Shown: positions 7,186 to 13,985 of the stretch, piece after piece
Layout of the letters: every line of letters begins with the position of its first letter
Position numbering within the stretch: the first letter of the stretch is position 1
DNA from: Actinomycetota bacterium
GTDB lineage: Bacteria; Actinomycetota; Actinomycetes; Streptosporangiales; Streptosporangiaceae
DNA length: 25,106 bases
Assembly (NCBI GenBank): GCA_003168295.1
Contig: PMST01000273.1
Span: forward strand, 1-25,106
Direction of reading: 5' to 3'
Position numbers and translations under genes: made by a program
Notes under the pieces: generated by a model
What the model saw: the letters and a program-made list of their open reading frames with translations, nothing else
Told to the model about the DNA's origin: nothing
The model's database searches: none

Positions 7186-7245
7186 AAGTTATGGGCTTGG
7201 ATGGTCCGATTAACAGGGCCAAGGTAGGGAATTTATAGTGGACCA
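7186..7245. promoter_or_regulatory. Divergent leaderless promoters and operator between eamA-like and mocR-like genes
   Basis: Plus strand: TTAACA (7210-7215), an 18-base spacer and TATAGT (7234-7239) end six bases before the ATG at 7246. Minus strand: TAACTT (7191-7186) ends six bases before the GTG at 7179. Both spacings fit leaderless transcripts. An inverted repeat TGGTCC (7202-7207) / GGACCA (7240-7245) brackets the plus-strand promoter and is a natural candidate for MocR binding and autoregulation. Confidence 0.6.
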
Positions 7246-8766
7246 ATGATCGGGACACGCGGGCGGACCGTGGACGCTAGGGTCGGCGGCGCGGATTTCT
7301 TGCAGCTGAGTCCGGCGTCGGCGCCCGTACGCGGGCTGACGAGCTGGCTGGCCGACGCCGTCCGGGCCGCCATCATCGACGGGCGGCTGCAGGCGGGAGC
7401 GCCCTTGCCGCCCACCCGGGTGCTGGCCGATGACCTGGGGATCTCGCGGGGCGTGATCGTCGAGGCCTATCAGCGGCTCGCCGACGAGGGCCTGGTTAGC
7501 GCGCGGCCCGGAGCCGGAACGCGGGTCCTTAGCCTACGGTCGGCGAACCCGGGGCGGACGGGGGCGGACGGATCCCGGGGACGGACAGCGGGGCCCGCGG
7601 GGGGCGGGGCGGCGGGACGGGCGGATCCGGGGCGGCTGCCGTTGCGGTGGCGGGGGCGGGCGGAGATCGACCTGTCCCCCGGTGTGCCTGACCTTTCCGG
7701 GTTTCCCCGCGCCGCCTGGCTGCGCGCCGAACGGGCGGTCCTGGAACAAGCAAGCGTGGCCGACCTTGGCTACGGCGACCCGAGGGGCAGCGAGTGGCTG
7801 CGGGCGGAGCTGGCCGGCTGGCTCGCGCGCACCCGCGGCCTGCGGGCGGAGCCCGACGACATCATCATCGTGACCGGGGTGGCCCAGGCCCTCGCCCTGC
7901 TCGCCCAGGGGCTGCGACGCAGCGGCGGGGCGAACGCCGGGATCGCGGTCGAAGACCCGGGCTCCCGCGGGTCCCGCGACGAACTCGCGTACTGGGGCCT
8001 GCGCCCGGTGCCGATTCCGGTGGATTCCCGCGGCCTGATGGTGGACCAGCTGGCGGGCACCGGCGTGCGGGCGGTGCTGCTCACCCCGGCGCACCAGTTT
8101 CCCACCGGGGTCGTGCTGGCCCCGGGGCGCCGCCGGGACCTGCTCGACTGGGCCGCCGCGGCGAAGGCCCTGGTCATCGAGGACGACTACGACGCGGAGT
8201 ACCGCTACGACCGGGCACCGGTGCCCGCGCTGCAGGCCTCGGCGCCCGGCCAGGTCGCCTACGCCGGCAGCACCTCAAAGACGCTGGCCCCCGGCATGCG
8301 GCTGGGCTGGCTGATCCCACCGGGCCACCTGCGGGCCGACCTGGTCGAGGCCAAGCACGCCAGCGACCTAGGCAGCCCCGCGCTGCCCCAGCTGGTGCTC
8401 GCGCACCTGATCGCGACCGGCGAACTCGAGCGGCACATCCGGGGAGTCCGTAAACGGCAGCGGGGCCGGCGCGATGCCCTGCTCCAGGCCCTGGCCGAGC
8501 ACCTGCCTGAGACGCGCGTGCAGGGCATCGCCGCCGGACTTCACCTGCTCATCACGTTTCCCGAGCGGTCCGGGGCGGCCGACGACATCGAGCTCGCCGA
8601 GCGGGTTTCCTCCGCCGGGGTGCTCGTGCACCCGCTGTCCTGGCACCGCCAGCGGCCAGGACCGCCGGGGTTGGTGCTCGGCTACGCCGCGCACACACCC
8701 GATCAGCTGCGGGAGGCCGTCCGGCGCATCGCGCTCGTGCTCGCGTCCACCCGCCGGCCGACCTAG
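7246..8766 (+). CDS. MocR-type regulator: GntR wHTH fused to aminotransferase-like PLP domain
   Basis: 506-residue regulator of the MocR/GabR/PdxR class. The N-terminal winged helix covers about 25-95 (PLPPTRVLADDLGISRG then YQRLADEGLVSARPGAGTRV). A Gly/Arg/Ala-rich linker (about 98-135) coincides with very G-rich DNA at 7545-7660. The fold-type I aminotransferase domain follows, with VIEDDYDAEYRYDR (310-323), whose Asp contacts the PLP ring, and YAGSTSKTLAPGMRLGW (339-355), where K345 should form the Schiff base. The key residues are intact, so PLP binding is expected. MocR proteins commonly control a divergently placed gene, here the EamA transporter. Ligand unknown: PLP itself, an amino acid or an amine are options. 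Its stop shares four bases with that of the convergent gene. Confidence 0.9.
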   Translation: MIGTRGRTVDARVGGADFLQLSPASAPVRGLTSWLADAVRAAIIDGRLQAGAPLPPTRVLADDLGISRGVIVEAYQRLADEGLVSARPGAGTRVLSLRSANPGRTGADGSRGRTAGPAGGGAAGRADPGRLPLRWRGRAEIDLSPGVPDLSGFPRAAWLRAERAVLEQASVADLGYGDPRGSEWLRAELAGWLARTRGLRAEPDDIIIVTGVAQALALLAQGLRRSGGANAGIAVEDPGSRGSRDELAYWGLRPVPIPVDSRGLMVDQLAGTGVRAVLLTPAHQFPTGVVLAPGRRRDLLDWAAAAKALVIEDDYDAEYRYDRAPVPALQASAPGQVAYAGSTSKTLAPGMRLGWLIPPGHLRADLVEAKHASDLGSPALPQLVLAHLIATGELERHIRGVRKRQRGRRDALLQALAEHLPETRVQGIAAGLHLLITFPERSGAADDIELAERVSSAGVLVHPLSWHRQRPGPPGLVLGYAAHTPDQLREAVRRIALVLASTRRPT

Positions 8767-9287
8767 CTCCCCGCCCTGTCCGCCACCTTGGCCCGCTGGG
8801 CGTGGGCGCGGCGGTGGCGCCGGGCCACCGTCCGCAGCTGGCTGATCCGCGCCGCCCCGGCCAGCACGACCAGGAGCACGCCGCAGACGGCCGCCAGCAG
8901 CAGGGCCACGCCGAGCGGGAGATGACCGTGCGCGCCCATGTACGACACATCGACCGTCTTGCCGTTCTGCAAGATGAAGATCAGCAGGAGCAGCAGGATG
9001 ACGGCGAAGAAGCCCACCGCGACCCAGAGCCCGCTGGTCCGGGTGTGCTTGGGCTTGAGCGAGGCGGAAGCGGCGTGCGAGGGGGCGGCCTGCGTGGGCG
9101 AGGCGGGCGGGGCGGCCTCAGCGGGCGGCTCGGTGGCCGGTGCCAGCTGCTCCACCTGCGCATCCGGGATTCCGGCGCTCGGTATCTCGCTGGTGGGCGG
9201 GGGCGCCTCGTCACCTATCGCGGGGCGCGGCAAGGGAGCAGACGTCGGCGTCGGCGTCGGCGTCGGTATCGGCTGTTCCGTACTCAT
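8763..9287 (-). CDS. LapA-domain (DUF1049-like) membrane protein
   Basis: 174-residue protein with a Pro/Thr/Ala-rich N-terminal half (about 1-88) and a C-terminal LapA-like domain. Two hydrophobic helices (about 95-118 and 133-152) are separated by a short loop VDVSYMGAHGHLPLG, and a basic tail RTVARRHRRAHAQRAK should lie in the cytoplasm. Small LapA proteins sit in the inner membrane; in enteric bacteria the relative LapA helps regulate lipopolysaccharide synthesis, which cannot apply directly in an actinomycete. ATG at 9287 is chosen over an upstream in-frame start because the family-like part begins there; the ribosome site is weak. The PTPTPT stretch is coded by a hexanucleotide repeat (9244-9267). 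Confidence 0.75.
   Translation of the reverse strand: MSTEQPIPTPTPTPTSAPLPRPAIGDEAPPPTSEIPSAGIPDAQVEQLAPATEPPAEAAPPASPTQAAPSHAASASLKPKHTRTSGLWVAVGFFAVILLLLLIFILQNGKTVDVSYMGAHGHLPLGVALLLAAVCGVLLVVLAGAARISQLRTVARRHRRAHAQRAKVADRAGS
9244..9267. repeat. Hexanucleotide repeat GTCGGC (three copies plus one variant)
   Basis: GTCGGC at 9244, 9250 and 9256, then GTCGGT at 9262. On the minus strand it codes the Pro-Thr repeats of the LapA-like protein. Confidence 0.85.
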
Positions 9288-9347
9288 ATATGACAACCCC
9301 CGTATAGCGGCTTGGAGTGAGCCTCCCACTACTGCCCGGCCACGGAG

Positions 9348-9376
9348 AGGTTATACATGCGGTATGTCACGGTCAA
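9348..9376 (-). promoter_or_regulatory. Candidate promoter of the LapA-like gene
   Basis: On the minus strand TTGACC (9376-9371) and TAACCT (9353-9348) are separated by 17 bases, a good actinobacterial vegetative promoter. The start site near 9341 would leave a leader of about 53 bases before the ATG at 9287. Confidence 0.45.
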
Positions 9377-9423
9377 CGACCGCGGACCTCGGCCGCGTCG
9401 GCTGCTCGCGTCGGGTGCTTGCG

Positions 9424-10068
9424 CTATCCGCCCAGGTAGGCCAGGACGGCGAGGACGCGCCGGTTATCGTCGTCGGACGGCTGCAGGTCCAACTTGAGGA
9501 AAATGGATGCCGTGTGCTTGGCTACGGCCCGTTCGGTGATGACCATTCGCTGGCCGATGGCGGCGTTGGACCGGCCTTCGGCCATCAGGGCGAGTACTTC
9601 ACGTTCGCGCGGGGTGAGTGCGGCCAGGCTGCCGTCGCCGGTGTTACGGGCGAGCAAGCGGGCGATCACCTCCGGGTCCATCACGGTGCCGCCGGCCGCG
9701 ACCCGGCGGACGGCGTCGACAAACTGGGCGCTGTCGAACACCCGGTCCTTGAGCAGGTAGCCGATCCCCCCGGTACCACTGGCCAGCAGCTCGCGGGCGT
9801 ATAGCTGCTCGACGTACTGGGAAAGCACCAGCACCGGCAGGCCGGGCATCTCGCGGCGCGCGGCCAGCGCGGCCCGGATCCCCTCGTCGGTAAACGTGGG
9901 CGGCAGCCGGACGTCGACGATGGCCACGTCGGGCTGGTCGTTGGCCAGCGCGGCCAGCAGGTCGGCCCCGTTGTCGACCGCCGAGGTGATCTGCAGGCCG
10001 TGGGCCTGAAGCATCCGCGTCAGGCCGTCCCTCAGCAGGAAGAGGTCTTCGGCGATGACAACGCGCAC
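9424..10068 (-). CDS. NarL/LuxR-type response regulator
   Basis: 214-residue two-component response regulator. The receiver domain (1-120) has the acidic pair E7/D8, the phospho-acceptor D52 in VDVRLPP and the conserved Lys in GYLLKD. The C-terminal LuxR-type helix-turn-helix (about 150-200) contains LTPREREVLALMAEG and ITERAVAKHTASIF. The GTG at 10068 is preceded by GGAG five bases upstream, inside the kinase gene. The two frames overlap by 37 nt, so the regulator is translationally coupled to the sensor kinase. The 20-bp palindrome at 11476-11495 upstream of the operon is a candidate binding site. Confidence 0.93.
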   Translation of the reverse strand: MRVVIAEDLFLLRDGLTRMLQAHGLQITSAVDNGADLLAALANDQPDVAIVDVRLPPTFTDEGIRAALAARREMPGLPVLVLSQYVEQLYARELLASGTGGIGYLLKDRVFDSAQFVDAVRRVAAGGTVMDPEVIARLLARNTGDGSLAALTPREREVLALMAEGRSNAAIGQRMVITERAVAKHTASIFLKLDLQPSDDDNRRVLAVLAYLGG

Positions 10069-11390
10069 GGAATCTCCATGGTGACCGCGGTCGGACCGCC
10101 GAGCGGGCTGCTGACGGCGAGGATGCCGTCGAACGGCGCCAGTCGCCGCTCGATCCCGCTCAGGCCGCTGCCGCGAGCCGGGTCGGCTCCGCCGCGGCCG
10201 TTGTCGGTGACGCCGATCCGCAGCATCCCGTCAGTCTGCCGGATGTCGATCCAGGTCTGCCGGGCTTCGGCGTGCTTGGACACGTTCGCGAGCAGCTCGC
10301 AGACCGCGAAGTAGGCGGCCGACTCGACCGGGGCCGGAGGCCGGCCGGCTAGCTCGCCGGCCAGCTCGATCCGCAGCGGGCTGTCCAGCGCCAGCGCCCG
10401 GATCGCGTCGGCCAGGCCGCGGTCGGCCAGCACCGGCGGGTGGATGCCGCGAACCAGGTCGCGCAGCTCGGCCAGCGCCTTCACCGAGGCGTCGCGCGCC
10501 TCGTAAAGCAGCGCCCGCGCCGCGACCGGGTTGGTGTCGATGATCTGCCCGGCGGCATCCAGGGTCATGCCCATGGCCACCAGCCGGGCCTGCGCTCCGT
10601 CGTGCAGGTCACGCTCGATCCGGCGGATTTCGGCGGCCCCGGTGTCGAGGGCCTCGGTCCGGGTCTGGGACAGCTGGCGGACCCGCAGCGCCAGCTCGGC
10701 ATTCCCGGCCGGCGCCAGCATCGAGCTGGCCATCAGCCCGTAGCCCCGCAGCAGCCAGGGAGCGGCTAGCAGTCCGGCCGAGATGATCGCGACGCCCAGG
10801 AAGCCGAGCGTGCCCGCGCTGTTGCCAGGAAAGGCGGGCGGCGGGATCGCCCGGATGAAATTAGTTCCGATGAATTCGACCAGGCCAACGACCATTATGG
10901 CGGCGCCTGCGGCGGCCACGACCCAGCCCACCAGCACGTTCACCGTCACCCACAGCAGATCACGCCAGGTGGCCGGGTCCTTCAGCAGCCAGCTGAGCCG
11001 CCCGGTGAAGCTGAGCGGGCGATCGCCGGGACCCGGCAGCGGCAGGTACGACTCGGCGATCGGCACGCCGCACCACTCGCCCGCCAGCCGCCTGGTCAGG
11101 CTGGCCAGCCGCCTGATGGCCAGCAGCGCGCCGGGCACAAGGAACCGGGCGATGCCGAGCCCCGCCCCGATCACCAGCAAGGCCAGCACCACCCGGTGGT
11201 CGCCATGGTGCGCGGGGGTGACGTTACTGAAACCGAGGGCGAGGAGACCCGGCGCGACCAGGATCACGACCAGCAGCCCGAGCCCGGCCAGCATCAGCCC
11301 GAAGAACGCCAGGCCGCGGGCTGCGGCCTGCAGGCTCGCGACCGGACTGAGCCTTGGCCTGGTCCGCCGGACCGGGATCGCGGTGTTCAT
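10032..11390 (-). CDS. Two-component sensor histidine kinase, HisKA_3 (NarL-partner) type
   Basis: 452-residue membrane histidine kinase. An N-terminal sensor region has about four hydrophobic helices (roughly 25-55, 68-94, 146-176, 197-220) with a ~50-residue loop between the second and third. The HisKA_3 dimerisation motif RRIERDLHDGAQARLVAMGM carries the phospho-accepting His (about H263). The ATPase domain has an N-box-like AVCELLANVSKHAEA and G-boxes DNGRGGADPARGSGLSGI. ATG at 11390 is chosen over the GTG just before it because AAGGAGG lies seven bases upstream. The sensor part has no recognisable ligand pocket, so the signal is unknown. Overlap with the response regulator gene marks the pair as one system. 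Confidence 0.92.
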   Translation of the reverse strand: MNTAIPVRRTRPRLSPVASLQAAARGLAFFGLMLAGLGLLVVILVAPGLLALGFSNVTPAHHGDHRVVLALLVIGAGLGIARFLVPGALLAIRRLASLTRRLAGEWCGVPIAESYLPLPGPGDRPLSFTGRLSWLLKDPATWRDLLWVTVNVLVGWVVAAAGAAIMVVGLVEFIGTNFIRAIPPPAFPGNSAGTLGFLGVAIISAGLLAAPWLLRGYGLMASSMLAPAGNAELALRVRQLSQTRTEALDTGAAEIRRIERDLHDGAQARLVAMGMTLDAAGQIIDTNPVAARALLYEARDASVKALAELRDLVRGIHPPVLADRGLADAIRALALDSPLRIELAGELAGRPPAPVESAAYFAVCELLANVSKHAEARQTWIDIRQTDGMLRIGVTDNGRGGADPARGSGLSGIERRLAPFDGILAVSSPLGGPTAVTMEIPCALSSPKTSSC

Positions 11391-11475
11391 CACGAAGCCT
11401 CCTTCGGCGGTTTCCGTCCCTGTCAGTCTGCCGGGCGGGCGGGCGGTTGTCAGTGACGCTGGACCCCGGATACCA

Positions 11476-11495
11476 GGGTGTACCTAGGTCTACCC
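11476..11495. promoter_or_regulatory. 20-bp palindrome, candidate operator of the two-component system
   Basis: GGGTGTACCTAGGTCTACCC reads as GGGTnnACCT/AGGTnnACCC, matching at 8 of 10 half-site positions. It lies about 85 bases upstream of the kinase start. Dimeric NarL-family regulators bind sites of this size and symmetry, so autoregulation is a reasonable inference. Confidence 0.45.
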
Positions 11496-11698
11496 GCCGC
11501 GACGCCGCCCAGCCGGAGGCCGGGCCCGGGCGGCGGCTTGCGGGCGGTCGAGCTTGAAAGCCGGCGGTGGGGAGGAACCAGGACCGTTCCGGCCAAAGGA
11601 TTTTGATCTTTTGCGGGAAGCGGCGTCGCTATTGCGGGGTTATGGGCTCCTGCGGTGTCCGCGCTTCATGTGCTAGGACTGGTCCGGATGTGTTACTC

Positions 11699-11720
11699 AA
11701 AGTAATTTAATGATTACTTT
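11699..11720. promoter_or_regulatory. AT-rich inverted repeat upstream of the transglycosylase gene
   Basis: AAAGTAAT, a six-base spacer, ATTACTTT, then TTGTTATTG. The perfect 8-bp arms lie 25 bases before the ATG at 11746 in an AT-rich island that stands out from the window. It could be an operator, or a weak terminator or hairpin in the leader. Confidence 0.45.
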
Positions 11721-11745
11721 TTGTTATTGTGCGCATAAACAGTAG

Positions 11746-12327
11746 ATGGGCAACAGGTCGGCTAGCTGGGAAAACTTGCGCAGGGGGTGGGTGGTGGCGC
11801 TGATCGTGGTGACGGTCGCGGTGGCGGCACTGATCCCGGCGGGGAGGGCGGGGGCGGCGACGTCCCGGGGGGCGGCCTCTGGGCTCGCGGCCATCCCGGT
11901 GTCGTACCTGACCTGGTACAAGGAGGCGGCGCGGACCTGTCGCGGGCTGGCCTGGGAGGTGCTCGCCGCGATCGGCACGATGGAGTCGGACAACGGACGG
12001 TCCCCGGCCCGGGGTGTCCACCACGGCAAGAACCGCAAAGGCGCCGAAGGCCCCATGCAATTCGAGCCGGCCACGTTCGCCGAGTACGCCGTGCGGGCCG
12101 ACCGGTCACGCAAGCTCAGCCCGTACGACCCCGAGGACGCCATCTTCTCCGCGGCCCGGATGCTGTGCTCCGACGGCGGCGGCCGGGCCCGGGGGCTTAA
12201 GGGCGCGATCTTCGCCTACAACCACGCGCGGTGGTACGTCCGGGACGTGCTCGCCCTCGCGGCCAGGTACACGGCGGCCGCGCGGGCCGGGCACCATCAA
12301 CGTGCAGGTCATCCGCGGCGAAGGTAG
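11746..12327 (+). CDS. Secreted SLT-like lytic transglycosylase
   Basis: Probably cleaves peptidoglycan glycan strands outside the membrane. The 193-residue protein has a signal peptide: basic n-region NLRRG, a hydrophobic core (about 15-31) and AGRAGAA near 32-38 for cleavage. The SLT/lysozyme-like domain follows: IGTMESDNGRS with the likely catalytic E80, EGPMQFEPATFAEYA (about 101-115), the YDPEDAIFSAARML helix and IFAYNHARWYVRDVLALA near the C-terminus. The ATG at 11746 has no ribosome site; the in-frame TTG at 11776 with GGGA before it is an alternative start that keeps the signal peptide. The stop is ten bases before the DJ-1-like gene, so the three following plus-strand genes may be one operon. 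Confidence 0.82.
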   Translation: MGNRSASWENLRRGWVVALIVVTVAVAALIPAGRAGAATSRGAASGLAAIPVSYLTWYKEAARTCRGLAWEVLAAIGTMESDNGRSPARGVHHGKNRKGAEGPMQFEPATFAEYAVRADRSRKLSPYDPEDAIFSAARMLCSDGGGRARGLKGAIFAYNHARWYVRDVLALAARYTAAARAGHHQRAGHPRRR

Positions 12328-12337
12328 GGTCGGGTTT

Positions 12338-12859
12338 ATGCCGCTCTCATCACGCAAGGTGCTCCTGCTGGCCGCCGACGACTTCGAGGACATGGAGCTG
12401 TTGTACCCGCTGCACCGGCTCATCGAGGAGGGCGTCGCGGTCACCGTAGCCGGGCTGGACGACCACCCGCTGCAGGGCAAGAAGGGCTACGGGCCGGTGT
12501 CCGTCGACACCACCGTCGATCATGTCTTCGCGGATGAATTCGACGCCCTGGTCATCCCGGGCGGTTACGCGCCGGACAAGCTGCGCCGCTCGGAAGCCGT
12601 CCTGGAGCTGGTCCGGACGTTCGACGAGACGAACAAGCCGATCGCGTTCATCTGCCACGCGGGCTGGGTGCCGATCTCGGCCAAGATCCTCAAGGGCCGC
12701 CGGGCCACCAGCGTGGGCGCCATTCGCGACGACATGGTCAACGCGGGGACCGACTGGGTGGACGAGGCCACGGTGGTCGACGGCAACCTCATCTCCGCGC
12801 GGACCCCCGCCGACCTCGGCCCCTGGATGAAGGCGCTGCTGAGCGCCCTCGAGGACTAG
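12338..12859 (+). CDS. DJ-1/PfpI family protein
   Basis: 173-residue member of the DJ-1/PfpI superfamily (class I glutamine amidotransferase-like fold), which includes protein/glyoxal deglycases and intracellular proteases. Seen: VLLLAADDFEDMELLYP with the conserved acidic E17, ALVIPGGYAPDKLR (70-83) and the nucleophile elbow AFICHAGWVP with C106. The elbow has CHAGW instead of the more usual CHGP/CHGA, but Cys-His is kept. It probably acts in the cytoplasm on damaged or glycated substrates. GGTAGGG precedes the ATG, inside the end of the transglycosylase gene. The next gene starts on the base after this stop, which implies a shared mRNA. Confidence 0.88.
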   Translation: MPLSSRKVLLLAADDFEDMELLYPLHRLIEEGVAVTVAGLDDHPLQGKKGYGPVSVDTTVDHVFADEFDALVIPGGYAPDKLRRSEAVLELVRTFDETNKPIAFICHAGWVPISAKILKGRRATSVGAIRDDMVNAGTDWVDEATVVDGNLISARTPADLGPWMKALLSALED

Positions 12860-13558
12860 ATGAACGAGGTCGTTCTGAACGAGCACCTGCGCGCGGCCAG
12901 GCTGCTGGACGCGCAGGCCAAGGCGGCGGAGTTGTTCGCGGCCATCGAGACGCGCGGGATCATCGCGCCGGGCATCCGCGAGGTCGAGGCGAGCAACGAG
13001 ATCAGGGACCTGGCGGCCGAGATGTTCGGCGTGGACAGGTACTGGCACAAGCGGATCGTCCGGGCCGGCCCGAACACCCTGCAGCCGTACCGGGAGAACC
13101 CGCCGGACCGCAGGATCGCCGACAACGACATCGTCTTCTGCGACTTCGGCCCGATCTTCGAGCAGTGGGAGGCCGACTTCGGCCGGACGTTCGTCCTCGG
13201 GCACGATCCGGTCAAGCTCCGGCTGCGGGACGCGCTGCCGGTCATCTTCAACGCCGGGCGGCGGTTCTTCGAGTCGCGTCCGGACGTCACCGGCGAGCAG
13301 CTGTACGCGCACATGGTGGAGCTGGCGGTTGACGCCGGGTGGGATTTCGGCGGCGAGATCGCGGGGCACCTGGTGGGCGAGTTCCCGCACGAGAAGATCA
13401 ACGGCGACGAGATAGAGTCCTACATCGCTCCCGGCAGCGATCAGCCGATGCGCAGGCATGACCACCTCGGCCGGAGCTGCCACTGGATCCTCGAGGTGCA
13501 CCTGATCGAATCCGGCCGGCAGTTCGGCGGGTTCTTCGAGGAACTGCTCGACCTTTAA
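12860..13558 (+). CDS. M24-family metallopeptidase-like (pita-bread fold) protein
   Basis: 232-residue single-domain protein of the M24 family (methionine aminopeptidase / Xaa-Pro dipeptidase fold). The five metal ligands can be matched in order: D95 in VFCDFGP, D106 in WEADFGRTF, H170 in IAGHLVGEFPH, E212 in WILEVHLI and E227 or E228 in GGFFEELL. With all ligands present a metal-dependent activity is likely. M24 single-domain proteins of this kind are often annotated as aminopeptidase P-like, but the substrate is unknown. ATG follows directly after the TAG of the DJ-1-like gene (TAGATG), with GAGG a few bases upstream. The last four bases are shared with the stop of the convergent small gene. 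Confidence 0.85.
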   Translation: MNEVVLNEHLRAARLLDAQAKAAELFAAIETRGIIAPGIREVEASNEIRDLAAEMFGVDRYWHKRIVRAGPNTLQPYRENPPDRRIADNDIVFCDFGPIFEQWEADFGRTFVLGHDPVKLRLRDALPVIFNAGRRFFESRPDVTGEQLYAHMVELAVDAGWDFGGEIAGHLVGEFPHEKINGDEIESYIAPGSDQPMRRHDHLGRSCHWILEVHLIESGRQFGGFFEELLDL

Positions 13559-13806
13559 GTCTGGTCCTCCTGGGCCTCCTGGGTGAGGGCCGCGGCCAGC
13601 GCGGTGACCGCCGCGTCGATGGCCACCCGGGCGGTCAGCGCGTGCGTGTGGGCCCGGTCGGGTTCGCCCAGGGCGATGCAGTCGAAGGCGACCTGAGCGT
13701 CGTGCTCGGCGGCCTGAAGCTCGCGCGCCGCTTCGCGCAGCGCCGGGCTGCTGACCTCCGGTTCGTCCAGCGCCTGACTGATGGACTCGGTATCTGGCTC
13801 AAGCAT
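13555..13806 (-). CDS. Small helical hypothetical protein (83 aa)
   Basis: Not recognised. The 83-residue acidic, Ala/Glu-rich protein is predicted to be mostly helical, with two likely helices (about 20-45 and 50-75) as in a small coiled-coil or helical hairpin. It has no signal peptide or membrane segment. Support for coding: GGAGGG ten bases before the ATG, GC-rich third positions like the neighbours, and an end that fits the convergent gene exactly (shared TTAA). Possibly a small regulatory or chaperone-like protein; no function is claimed. Confidence 0.7.
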   Translation of the reverse strand: MLEPDTESISQALDEPEVSSPALREAARELQAAEHDAQVAFDCIALGEPDRAHTHALTARVAIDAAVTALAAALTQEAQEDQT

Positions 13807-13883
13807 CTTCGCTTTTCCCTCCCGGTCGGCTGACCATGATCATGCTGGCGCCCTACCCAGGCCGGCCGCAGTCATGTCCGGTC

Positions 13884-13935
13884 GGAGCCGGGAGCCTGCG
13901 GTAGGTGCCGGAGGCGGGAGCCTGCGGTAGGTTCG
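13884..13935. repeat. 26-bp tandem repeat, two copies
   Basis: Copies at 13884-13909 and 13910-13935 differ at three or four positions and share the 17-base core GGGAGCCTGCGGTAGGT. They lie 50-100 bases before the amidotransferase start, and each contains a TAGGT(G/T) that could serve as a -10 box. Confidence 0.85.
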
Positions 13936-13985
13936 GCGCCAGGATGCGGTCGCACCCTTCAGGGGGCCCGGGGAGTGGAGGCATG

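Larger units (their letters stand above)
11391..11745. other. 355-bp intergenic region between sensor kinase and transglycosylase genes
   Basis: No gene is seen. It holds a 20-bp palindrome (11476-11495), a GC-rich hairpin (GCCGCCC at 11507-11513 with GGGCGGC at 11529-11535) and a progressively AT-richer stretch ending in an 8-bp inverted repeat (11699-11720). Because the flanking genes are divergent, promoters for both must lie here; no convincing -35/-10 pair could be chosen for either. Confidence 0.6.

Noticed and set aside
7545..7660. Very G-rich stretch in the mocR gene, considered as a G-quadruplex regulator or a frameshift site.
   Set aside because: The reading frame continues through it, and it codes the linker between the two MocR domains, where low complexity is normal.
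1000..11589. The 12-mer CCAGGACCGTTC occurs in two intergenic places (1000-1011 and 11578-11589), each followed by AT-richer DNA.
   Set aside because: In 25 kb of GC-rich DNA several 12-mer coincidences are expected by chance, and no longer similarity surrounds them.
11500..11745. Possible c-di-AMP (ydaO-type) riboswitch before the cell-wall gene, suggested by GGGGAGGAACCA at 11568-11579.
   Set aside because: Such riboswitches often precede actinobacterial cell-wall hydrolases, but the other conserved blocks (GAATC-type motifs and the closing helices) could not be found.
12350..13501. Minus-strand frame of 383 codons opposite the DJ-1 and M24 genes.
   Set aside because: Antisense to two genes whose catalytic and metal-binding residues are all in place; no homology of its own.
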